Part shown: positions 14,443-20,227 of the stretch, piece after piece | Layout of the letters: each line of letters starts with the position of its first letter | Numbering within the stretch: the stretch's first letter is position 1 | Assembly: GCA_964548595.1 (NCBI GenBank) | Contig: CAZJQO010000010.1 | Coordinates: 1 to 20,227 of the forward strand | Source: JAJYVH01 sp964548595 | GTDB taxonomy: Archaea > Micrarchaeota > Micrarchaeia > Micrarchaeales > CABMGC01 | Direction of reading: 5' to 3' | Length of the DNA stretch: 20,227 nucleotides | Made by a program: the position numbers and the translations under genes | The notes under the pieces: model-generated | What the model was told of the DNA's origin: nothing | Database searches by the model: none | The model's input: only the letters and a program-made list of their open reading frames with translations

Positions 14443-15751
14443 GCTTTTGCAAGAACTCGGTTACTGTTTTTTGGCCGCTGCCTCTCCTTGCGCCTGCGTG
14501 CCCGCCCCCCGCTGAGTCCAACACATCGACCACTCCGAATACGCCGTCGTAGCCGGGCTTTATGCGCACGCGCTCCTCGCGTATGTTCTCTATCGCCCTG
14601 GCAAGCTCCCTGTCCACGCCCCTTATGCTCTCTATGTCTGCCTTCAGCAAAACATTGAACTCGGTGCCAAACTTTTCTATCAGCTTGGCCTGCGCGCTCT
14701 TGACATAAGCAGAGTATGCACTCTTCTTGCTTACGAAAGCAAGCACTTCCTGCAACGGCACAGCGTGCACATATGGGATCGAGCCCTTTGGCACGTAGCC
14801 GGGCTCCCTGTCCGCAAGCTCGTTCACCCTGTTCAGCACTCCGAGCGTCAGCGGCTTGCCGCAGACGGGGCAGATGTTGTTGTACTTTGCAGATTCCTCG
14901 GGGCTCAGCGAAACGTTGCACTTCCTGTGACCGTCGTAGTGGTACTTGCCCTCCTCAGGGTAGAACTCTATAGTGTACTTGAACTTCCTGCTTTTTATCT
15001 GCCCGACTATGTCGCTGTAAGAGGGCATGCTGTCGAATTCGAGCACTGTAGCCTCCCTGCCCTGCTTGGGCAGCGAGTGCGCATCTCCGCCAGATATCAC
15101 AGCATACTTGTCAAGCTTGGATATGCGCCAGAACATGGCGGGATCTGCGGACAGGCCTGTTTCTATCACTTGTATGCGCTTGGCCTGGTCCTCGTAAGCC
15201 TCGTCTATGGAATCGAAGCCTGAAAGAGAGCCGAATACGCCGAACCACGGTGTCCATGCGTGCGCGGGATACACCATTATGTCGTCGCTTATTCCGTGCA
15301 TCAGCTCTACGAGCTCGCTGGCGCGCATAGCCAATTGCGGCCTGCCGTCAGAGGCAAGGTTCCCGAACCCGGCAAGCTGCTCGTTGATCTGCTCGACAGC
15401 CTCTATGCTCGGCGCGAGCAGGCAGTTGTGCCACCTCTTCACCACTCCCGTCCGGTCGAAAATACCAAGGCTGCCGCTCTGGGAGCTTTTGTCTGAAAAA
15501 TGAACAGACACCTCTGAAGCTAGCACGAACCTCGTTTCTGAGTCAGAGTCCTTGAGCTTGAAAACGCCTTTGGTCTCCTCTTCCAGCTTCGCCTTTATCT
15601 CCTTGAACCACGCCGGATGCGAAAAGTCTGCCGTGCCTATCAGCCGTATGCCCTTCCTCTCGCTCGACGCCGCCATGTTCTCCAGGGTGAGCTGCTCGCT
15701 GCACGCTGCCGCATACTTGGAATGCGTGTGCAGCTCGCTTATGAACTCCAA
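14438..15751 (-). CDS. Endonuclease Q (EndoQ)-like PHP-domain DNA repair nuclease
   Basis: Predicted to nick DNA 5' of deaminated bases (hypoxanthine, uracil, xanthine) and abasic sites, as the Pyrococcus/Thermococcus EndoQ does. PHP metal ligands: ELHTHSKY (His8, His10), GTADFSHP, AHAWTPW, SGGDAHSL. A zinc-binding domain follows (HRKCNVSLSPEE and ICPVCGKPLTLG, around 272-301), then LNRVNELADREPGY and IPYVHAVPLQE, characteristic of EndoQ. The C-terminal region carries a helix-hairpin-like FGTEFNVLL...IRGVDRELA segment. 437 residues, normal. The TTG at 15751 must be the start: the frame closes a few codons upstream and the next Met would remove the HTH ligands. It begins 4 nt after the stop of endonuclease III, forming a base-repair operon. 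Confidence 0.87.
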   Translation of the reverse strand: MEFISELHTHSKYAAACSEQLTLENMAASSERKGIRLIGTADFSHPAWFKEIKAKLEEETKGVFKLKDSDSETRFVLASEVSVHFSDKSSQSGSLGIFDRTGVVKRWHNCLLAPSIEAVEQINEQLAGFGNLASDGRPQLAMRASELVELMHGISDDIMVYPAHAWTPWFGVFGSLSGFDSIDEAYEDQAKRIQVIETGLSADPAMFWRISKLDKYAVISGGDAHSLPKQGREATVLEFDSMPSYSDIVGQIKSRKFKYTIEFYPEEGKYHYDGHRKCNVSLSPEESAKYNNICPVCGKPLTLGVLNRVNELADREPGYVPKGSIPYVHAVPLQEVLAFVSKKSAYSAYVKSAQAKLIEKFGTEFNVLLKADIESIRGVDRELARAIENIREERVRIKPGYDGVFGVVDVLDSAGGGHAGARRGSGQKTVTEFLQKP

Positions 15752-15755
15752 TTGA

Positions 15756-16430
15756 TCACGTGCTCTTCGTTACGCCGTTCCTCGGGCAGAGGGGCGTCGT
15801 GCTTCTCGGCCCTATCATGCACTTGCTGCAGGCTGGCACCCGCGACTGGCATACGCTCTTGCCGTGCGCCTTCAGCACGTATCCGAAATTGTGCCAGTGA
15901 CTCTTGTCTACTATGCGCATCAGGTCCCGCTCTATCTCATCCTGCTTTCCGCTTCTGCTGAAGCCTATCCTGCCCGATAGCTTTATCACCCATGTATCAA
16001 CAGGTATGCCCTCCACTATCCCGTAGGCGTTGATGAGTATGGTGTTGGCTGTCTTCCTGCCTATTCCAGGCAGCTCCAGAAGCTCCCGCATATTGTCAGG
16101 CACCTTGCCGCCGTGCCTCTCCACAAGCAGCTTGCACGCATTTATTATGTTCTTTGCCTTTGCGCCTGCGAAGCTCACCCTGCCTATGTACTTTACCAGC
16201 TCCTCCGGCTTCGAGCCTGCATAGTCGCCTGCTGTTTTGTAGTGCTTGAAGAGCTCTGGTGTTACGCTGTTCACCACCTCGTCGCGAGTCTGCGCAGAAA
16301 TTATTGCGGCTACCATGAGCCCGAGCGGCGTGCCGAACTTCAGGTAGTAGCCGGCGTCCTTGTACGCCTCTTCGAGCAGCTCGGCTGCCCTCTTTGCCTG
16401 CCTGTCATCTAGAAGGACGAAAGCGCCCAC
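15756..16430 (-). CDS. nth: Endonuclease III (Nth) DNA glycosylase/AP lyase
   Basis: Removes oxidised pyrimidines and cuts abasic sites. Helix-hairpin-helix LPGIGRKTANTIL with catalytic Lys126 and Asp145 in VDTWVIKL; most relatives have VDTH, so the Trp is unusual. The iron-sulfur loop has four Cys (194, 201, 204, 215) in Cx6Cx2Cx10C spacing, while the standard spacing is Cx6Cx2Cx5C, so the loop is longer by five residues. 224 residues, normal. Start GTG at 16430; no ATG lies in frame upstream near the Alba stop. Same strand and 4 nt ahead of EndoQ, 49 nt after Alba. Confidence 0.9.
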   Translation of the reverse strand: MGAFVLLDDRQAKRAAELLEEAYKDAGYYLKFGTPLGLMVAAIISAQTRDEVVNSVTPELFKHYKTAGDYAGSKPEELVKYIGRVSFAGAKAKNIINACKLLVERHGGKVPDNMRELLELPGIGRKTANTILINAYGIVEGIPVDTWVIKLSGRIGFSRSGKQDEIERDLMRIVDKSHWHNFGYVLKAHGKSVCQSRVPACSKCMIGPRSTTPLCPRNGVTKST

Positions 16431-16479
16431 TGAAACACATCGGCCAGCCCAAAAGGAAGGCTACGGCCAGAAGCGCCAA

Positions 16480-16794
16480 TTACTTGCTCAGCGTAATCTC
16501 TATGGTGCTTACCTTGGACTTGGTGCCGTCCTCGTTCTGCAGCTCCTCCGAGTTTATCGCTATCAGCCCCACCTTGGCGTCGTGCACGAACCTGTTCCTT
16601 GATATCTCGGCCACGTCAACGGCCCTTGAGATAGTGTTGCCCCTCGCGCGTATCTTCACGCTCTTCGCCCCGGAATTGAACTGGGTCACGACAGCGAGCA
16701 CGTAGTTCATCGCAGGCTTCTTGCCTATGTAGACCACATTCTCAGGCATCGTGCTTGTCTTCACTTCTTCGTTTTTTGGTTGTTCGTCTGCCAT
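16480..16794 (-). CDS. albA: Alba-family chromatin protein
   Basis: DNA/RNA-binding chromatin protein, dimeric. Core VVYIGKKPAMNYVLAV (Lys25-Lys26 equal the acetylatable DNA-contact lysines), KIRARGNTISRAVDVAEISRNRF and a C-terminal STIEITL strand. 104 residues; the first 15 are an acidic, unconserved extension, so a start at Met16 (16749) cannot be excluded. The ATG at 16794 has a GGTG a few bases upstream. The upstream 66 nt hold a 10-bp inverted repeat, preceded by a tnpB right-end hairpin pointing into the gene, so the mRNA leader may be transposon-derived. Confidence 0.92.
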   Translation of the reverse strand: MADEQPKNEEVKTSTMPENVVYIGKKPAMNYVLAVVTQFNSGAKSVKIRARGNTISRAVDVAEISRNRFVHDAKVGLIAINSEELQNEDGTKSKVSTIEITLSK

Positions 16795-16813
16795 CCTTAC
16801 ACCATCTAAGCAG

Positions 16814-16858
16814 TAATGCTGCTGTCACTTTTCTTGCTATTATTGGTGAGCAGCATTA
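16814..16858. repeat. Inverted repeat in the Alba upstream region
   Basis: Arms TAATGCTGCT (16814-16823) and AGCAGCATTA (16849-16858) are perfect 10-bp complements with a 25-nt AT-rich loop, 20-64 bp before the Alba ATG. It could be a regulatory operator, an RNA stem in the leader, or the remains of a transposon end. Confidence 0.5.
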
Positions 16859-16893
16859 TGTGACATCCTCCCACGAATGAATTCGTGGGCTTC

Positions 16894-17068
16894 CCAAGTT
16901 GCAAACAAGTTGATTGAATATGTGGAAGGAAAGATTTATATGCGCGTTTCCAAAGGGGAATCGTATAGGGCGGGACACGTCCGAATCAACGCCTTCGGAG
17001 ATTTCGTAAGACCACAATTCCATGTGGCGGATTTCATTGAATTAGGAACATACCAAGTTGCAAACAAG
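16894..17068. repeat. 16-bp direct repeat within the debris region
   Basis: CCAAGTTGCAAACAAG occurs exactly at 16894-16909 and 17053-17068, 159 bp apart. Only two copies exist, so this is not an array; it may mark a duplication made during insertion or a recombination joint. Confidence 0.6.
16933..16943 (-). promoter_or_regulatory. TATA-like box reading toward Alba
   Basis: GCATATAAATC on the minus strand. Initiation would fall near 16912, so the transcript would begin just before hairpin E and continue into Alba. Confidence 0.4.
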
Positions 17069-17213
17069 GTATTGATGTCATCAGCCCCCGAAGGCAAAGG
17101 GGGCTTCTGCTTCTCGGCTCGCTCTCATCCCACGATTGAAATCGTTGGTTTTCCCGCTCGCCATCTTAATAAACAACGTAGCCTTTGTCTTGCAACTTAT
17201 AAATAGGTTGTTG

Positions 17214-17699
17214 TCACACGTTTGGCTGGGACTGGGCTTCCGCGATAGCAACGTCGCGTTTCTCCTTTGCCATCTGCATCCTGTCCCAAACCATGACAAC
17301 CGCAGAGGCTATTATGCCACAGATGAACGCTATCACTATGAAGTAGGTGCGGTAGCTAACTGTGGAGAGCACCGGTATCGTGAAGGTCAGGCTGCTGGGA
17401 AACACGGCGGGCAGCAGGAGGTAATAAAGGATGAAGAACACAGGCAGTACCACTATCATTGGCTTGAACGATGATTTCATGCTCTGGCCCAGAAGCTGCG
17501 TCACCTCCTTCTGCTTCGCATCGAGCTCCTCCTTGCGCGCCTGGTTCTTAGCCATGTCGTTAAGCTCCTTGCTCTTCATTTTTATCTGGTCCTGCACATG
17601 CCGCATGTTCTTCATGTTGACCAGCTTGCGCTGAAGGAACATCGAGAAGACAACGTAAACTACCGCTATCACTGCAAGCTCTATACCTGTTCCGAGCAT
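17214..17699 (-). CDS. DUF106 (EMC3/YidC/Oxa1-like) membrane insertase candidate
   Basis: Archaeal member of the Oxa1/YidC/EMC3 superfamily, thought to help membrane protein insertion. 161 residues: N-terminal helix (IELAVIAVVYVVFSMFLQ), a charged coiled-coil hairpin (about 22-70, MKNMRHVQDQIKMKSKELN region), then two or three helices (PMIVVLPVFFILYYLLLP and YFIVIAFICGIIASAVVMVW) and a polar tail. This three-helix plus coiled-coil layout is that of DUF106 proteins. ATG at 17699 follows the adenylate kinase stop by one base (TGATATG). In many archaea DUF106 lies beside adkA and secY, so the pair supports both calls. Confidence 0.83.
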   Translation of the reverse strand: MLGTGIELAVIAVVYVVFSMFLQRKLVNMKNMRHVQDQIKMKSKELNDMAKNQARKEELDAKQKEVTQLLGQSMKSSFKPMIVVLPVFFILYYLLLPAVFPSSLTFTIPVLSTVSYRTYFIVIAFICGIIASAVVMVWDRMQMAKEKRDVAIAEAQSQPNV

Positions 17700-17700
17700 A

Positions 17701-18264
17701 TCACAACGACCTCTTCACTATACCCTCTACTTCCTTTGCTGCCACGTCGACATTCGCGTTCTGCACTATGTACACCGGAACCTGGAGCTGGAGTGCGTAC
17801 GACATTGAAAGCCCTATTCCTATGCTTCTGAGCCTGTCCAGCTCTTCTGCGCTTTCGCCCCCGCGCCTCCTGCTCTTGTCGCGTTTCCTCCTTGATATTA
17901 TGTCTTTTGTTTTTGCGTCTATATATAATATGGCTTTGGTGCTGCCCCTTAGCAGTGAGCAGTCGCGCAGCGAGAGGCCTGGTATGTAGCCGCTGCTTGC
18001 TTTCAGGCACGCATGGGTATCGAGCATCAGCGTGCCCGGCCTCTTTGCCAGCCTGCCAAGTATGCTGCTTCTTGCCCTTGACAGATAATCGTACGTCTCG
18101 AGCTCCTTGAACCGAAGCGCGTCCCTGTCCAGGCCCCCGAACCTCTTTTCGTATGCTTCGTGGAGCTCTGTGCCCATGCTAACAGGCTTTGCGTTCCTGA
18201 CCCTCGCAAGCACAGTAGTCTTGCCGGATCCGGAAGTGCCGAATACAAGGAACACTTCTGCCAT
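17701..18264 (-). CDS. adkA: Archaeal-type adenylate kinase
   Basis: Converts AMP plus ATP to two ADP. 187 residues with a P-loop GTSGSGKTT (9-17), the archaeal AdkA signature LMLDTHACLKASSGYIPGLS (central), RRKRDKSRRRG arginine-rich lid and MSYALQLQVPVYIVQNAN near the end, as in methanococcal AdkA. The P-loop is closer to a normal Walker A than the methanogen GVPGVGGTT. ATG at 18264. Genes continue directly into DUF106. A TATA-like box lies about 53 bp upstream. Confidence 0.84.
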   Translation of the reverse strand: MAEVFLVFGTSGSGKTTVLARVRNAKPVSMGTELHEAYEKRFGGLDRDALRFKELETYDYLSRARSSILGRLAKRPGTLMLDTHACLKASSGYIPGLSLRDCSLLRGSTKAILYIDAKTKDIISRRKRDKSRRRGGESAEELDRLRSIGIGLSMSYALQLQVPVYIVQNANVDVAAKEVEGIVKRSL

Positions 18265-18312
18265 ACAGGAGCACCGTCAGGCGCAGCTCGCATCAATTAT
18301 GGCCGAAGCCTG

Positions 18313-18321
18313 CTTTAATAC
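18313..18321 (-). promoter_or_regulatory. Possible TATA-like box for the adenylate kinase operon
   Basis: GTATTAAAG on the minus strand within the 76-bp gap after the thermosome stop, preceded by a GG-rich stretch. It would give a leader of about 28 nt. Confidence 0.3.
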
Positions 18322-18340
18322 CCTTCAGTAAGGTGCGGCA

Positions 18341-20005
18341 TCAGTCTTCTCCCATGCCAGCGCCAGGCATTCCGCCGGGGCCCCCTGGCATTCCGCCAGC
18401 CGGCCTGCTTCCCTTGGAGCTGATCATGTCGTCGATGCGAAGTATCTGCACGCTTGCCTCTGTGGCGCTAGATACAGCCTGAAGTTTTACCTTCAGCGGT
18501 TCTATCACGCCCAGCTTCTTCATGTCTCCGAGCGCGCCCCTGATCACGTCGACCCCGTATGTCTTGCCCTCCTTGCCCTTCATCCTGGTCCTCAGCTGCA
18601 CCAGCGTGTCTATGGAATCCATGCCGGCGCTTTCCGCCAGCGTCTTGGGTATTGACTCAAGCGCGTCTGCGAACGCCTGTATGGCCAGCTGTTCCCTTCC
18701 GCCGATGTCACTGGCGTAGTCGCGCAGCTGCTTTGCGGCATACTCCTCTGCGCTGCCGCCGCCATAGACGCACTTCGATGTTTCCAGCGCGCTCGTAAGG
18801 GCGCCGAGCTCGTCGTTGAGGGCACGCTCTGCTTCATCAACTACCTGCTTCGTGCCACCGCGCAGGAATATTGTGACGCTCTTTGGATCCTTGCACTTCT
18901 CTACGAAGACCATCTGCTCTCCCGATATCTTCCTCTCCTCCACCATCCCTGCGAATCCCAGGTCGTTGTTGGTGAGGTCGTCAAGGCTCGTGACCAGTTT
19001 CGCGCCTGTCGCCTTCGCGAGCTTCTCCATGTCGCTCTTCTTCACGCGCCTTACTGTGAGTATGCCCTCCTTGGCAAGGTAGTGCTGCGCCACGTCGTCG
19101 ACGCCCTTCTGTGCGAAGAGCACAGTTGCGCCGCTCTTCCTTACTTTCTCGACCATGTCCTTTAGCATCTTCTCTTCCTGCTGGAGGAATGCCTGCATCT
19201 GCTCGGGGGACGTTATCTCAATCCTTGCGTCGGTCTCTGTCTTCTCTATCTCCAGCGCCTGGTCGAGCAGCGCTATCTTTGCGCCCTTGACGGCCTTGGG
19301 CATGCCTGGATGCGCCACCTCTTTGTCCACCAGAACGCCGTTTATGTACTGCGTGTCCGATATCGCGCCTCCCTCCTTCTTCTCCAGCTTTATGAAGTCC
19401 TTGTCTATCACTGTCTTGCCGTCCTTTTTCTCCGCCACCTGCTTTATCGCCTGTATTGCGAGCTTCGATAGGTATTTCCTTGTTTCTTCAGTGCCTATGT
19501 TCTTCGAGCCGACCGAGATGAGCGCTACCTTGTTCAGCTTCTCCTCGTCGTCAAGCGTTATTGGTTCTGCGTACTCGTTCAGCGCATCGCTTGCCTTGTT
19601 GGCCGCCATCTCGTAGCCCTTGATTATGGTGTTGGGGTTTATGCCCTTCTCTATCAGGTCTCCCGCATTCTTCAGCAGCTCTCCGGCTATTATCACGGCC
19701 GTTGTAGTGCCGTCTCCCACTTCCTTGTCCTGGCTCTTCGCTATCTCGACCATGAGCTTCGCTACAGGGTGCTCTACGTTCATCTCCTCCAGTATCGATG
19801 CACCGTCGTTTGTTATCATTATGTCGCCGAGCTCGCTCACTAGCATCTTGTCCATGCCCTTCGGCCCCAGCGTGCTCTTTACTATGCTCGCAACCGCGTA
19901 GCCTATGGCTATGTTGGTGCGCTGTGCCTCCCTTCCGAGAAGTCTTGTTGCCCCTTCCGGCAAAACCACATACTGTTGTCCTCCCAATTGTTGATTCTCA
20001 GCCAT
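18341..20005 (-). CDS. thsA: Thermosome subunit (group II chaperonin)
   Basis: Subunit of the double-ring, built-in-lid chaperonin that folds proteins with ATP. 554 residues, normal. Equatorial motifs LGPKGMDKMLV (46-56), NDGASIL, and GDGTTT (97-102, catalytic Asp98), then the apical domain with the protruding helix, GGTKQVVDEAERALND, and a Gly/Met-rich tail GGMPGGPGGMPGAGMG that lines the ring cavity. The usual AxPGGGAxE motif reads VYGGGSAEE, a mild change in the nucleotide site region. ATG at 20005 with AAGGT 6 nt upstream. Its promoter holds an inverted repeat between TATA and predicted start. Whether other subunits exist cannot be seen here. Confidence 0.96.
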   Translation of the reverse strand: MAENQQLGGQQYVVLPEGATRLLGREAQRTNIAIGYAVASIVKSTLGPKGMDKMLVSELGDIMITNDGASILEEMNVEHPVAKLMVEIAKSQDKEVGDGTTTAVIIAGELLKNAGDLIEKGINPNTIIKGYEMAANKASDALNEYAEPITLDDEEKLNKVALISVGSKNIGTEETRKYLSKLAIQAIKQVAEKKDGKTVIDKDFIKLEKKEGGAISDTQYINGVLVDKEVAHPGMPKAVKGAKIALLDQALEIEKTETDARIEITSPEQMQAFLQQEEKMLKDMVEKVRKSGATVLFAQKGVDDVAQHYLAKEGILTVRRVKKSDMEKLAKATGAKLVTSLDDLTNNDLGFAGMVEERKISGEQMVFVEKCKDPKSVTIFLRGGTKQVVDEAERALNDELGALTSALETSKCVYGGGSAEEYAAKQLRDYASDIGGREQLAIQAFADALESIPKTLAESAGMDSIDTLVQLRTRMKGKEGKTYGVDVIRGALGDMKKLGVIEPLKVKLQAVSSATEASVQILRIDDMISSKGSRPAGGMPGGPGGMPGAGMGED

Positions 20006-20063
20006 ATAGTTACCTTTTAGTAGGAATACCCCTAAACTGGAATGTATTTTTTATGGATATACA

Positions 20064-20091
20064 AGCATATGCTCATTATATGCTTAAATAC
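20064..20091 (-). promoter_or_regulatory. Thermosome promoter with operator-like inverted repeat
   Basis: On the minus strand, a TATATA-like box TATTTAAG (20090-20083) with purine-rich upstream flank is directly followed by AGCATAT-7 nt-ATATGCT (20084-20064), a perfect 7-bp inverted repeat. Initiation is expected near 20060, so the repeat covers the TATA-to-start interval where archaeal repressors of heat-shock genes bind. A second A/T box (GTATAT, near 20060) is an alternative. The leader would be about 55 nt. Confidence 0.5.
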
Positions 20092-20097
20092 TTTGCC

Positions 20098-20227
20098 CTA
20101 TGGCGCCCGTTCCAGGGCGGCGCCGCAACTGCTGCAGAAGCGAGCGGCTGCGTCGTTTCTGGCCCCGCATGCGCTACAGTATATGTGGCCTGCCTGCTGA
20201 GCGCCACGCGCCTGCTTTGTCGCCTGT
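20098..20227 (-). CDS. Zinc-ribbon protein, C-terminal end, cut by window end
   Basis: Only the last 42 residues are in the window, in frame from 20226 to the TAG at 20098-20100. They contain HIYCSACGARNDAAARFCSSCG, two CxxC pairs 12 residues apart, a small treble-clef/zinc-ribbon typical of the end (or start) of archaeal membrane or regulatory proteins; the preceding residues are Gln/Ala-rich linker. Function cannot be told. It is co-directional with the thermosome gene, and its stop lies next to the thermosome TATA box. Confidence 0.7.
   Translation of the reverse strand, partial: QATKQARGAQQAGHIYCSACGARNDAAARFCSSCGAALERAP

Larger units (their letters stand above)
16861..17160 (-). mobile_element. 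Composite tnpB-derived debris upstream of Alba
   Basis: On the minus strand it runs from hairpin G (17155-17127: CCAACGAT, loop TTCA, ATCGTGGG, then ATGAGAGCGAG, resembling hairpin H and its GGGATGGGAGCGAG flank) to right-end hairpin E (16895-16861: CCCACGAA, loop TTCA, TTCGTGGG, tail AGGATGTCA). A third GC-rich hairpin F (17084-17104, GCCCCC/GGGGGC) lies between. On the plus strand, 16962-17070 read RAGHVRINAFGD...QVAN, which aligns with RAGHARSDACGD...QVAS of the tnpB tail, and hold the matching 15-nt stem (16968-16982). Remains in both orientations suggest nested or rearranged insertions. With the inverted repeat at 16814-16858 it accounts for most of the 419-bp gap between Alba and the DUF106 gene. 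Confidence 0.55.

Noticed and set aside
385..17053. Recurrent AGGAACATAC word near 383, in the 3774-3813 repeat and near 17044
   Set aside because: An 11-12 nt match is expected by chance several times in 20 kb, and the copies are in different coding phases.
16894..17068. CRISPR array
   Set aside because: Only two copies of a 16-bp repeat, 159 bp apart, with no regular spacers.
17077..17110. Hairpin F as an eighth member of the right-end family
   Set aside because: It has a GC stem and partial flank similarity but lacks the TTYA apex, and its orientation is ambiguous.
16877..17206. Open frame of 109 residues on the plus strand as a gene
   Set aside because: It runs through three hairpins and a tnpB-tail remnant; no start signal or independent domain is seen.

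Overview
The window reads as a piece of an archaeal chromosome. The markers are a group II chaperonin (thermosome), Alba, an archaeal-type adenylate kinase next to a DUF106 (EMC3/YidC-like) membrane protein, an EndoQ-type repair nuclease, an archaeal YchF/Obg-type GTPase and a UbiA enzyme of the ether-lipid type. Genes are tightly packed, ATA (Ile) and AGG (Arg) codons are frequent, TTG/GTG starts are common, and several starts lie a few bases from the preceding stop. This fits a small-genome archaeon, possibly of the DPANN type, but the lineage cannot be fixed from sequence reading alone.

Layout. 1-461: the 3' part of an IS200/IS605-type tnpB with its right-end hairpin. 485-3550: APC permease, YchF-like GTPase and, convergent to them, a small membrane protein. 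3570-3813: a short transposon-derived element and a 20-bp tandem duplication. 3798-9079: a surface-glycan type cluster made of a GT2 glycosyltransferase on the minus strand and, divergent from it, radical SAM, carbamoyltransferase and GT-C-like membrane glycosyltransferase. 9062-10808: a secreted membrane-anchored protein and an agmatinase-family ureohydrolase. 10809-11318: an intergenic stretch filled with tnpB-derived hairpins. 11319-12200: UbiA prenyltransferase. 12163-16794 (all minus): HIT protein, secreted Lon-like protease, EndoQ, endonuclease III and Alba. 16795-17213: a second stretch of transposon debris. 17214-20227 (all minus): DUF106 protein, adenylate kinase, thermosome and the end of a zinc-ribbon protein.

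The most notable signal is a family of at least seven stem-loops with a TTTA or TTCA apex (near 430, 3595, 10838, 11002, 11275, 16880 and 17141). They match the right-end / omega-RNA 3' hairpin of the tnpB element at the window start. Their stems change in a compensatory way, and a second upstream 15-nt stem also shows compensatory change. Only one copy still carries a recognisable tnpB. Three to five of the copies sit just upstream of, and point into, the start codon of a neighbouring gene (permease, membrane protein, UbiA, and less closely Alba and agmatinase). Some also carry an archaeal TATA-like box. The elements may therefore have become 5' untranslated regions and promoters, or stand-alone guide-RNA-like loci. 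That functional reading is inference; the repeats themselves are visible directly.
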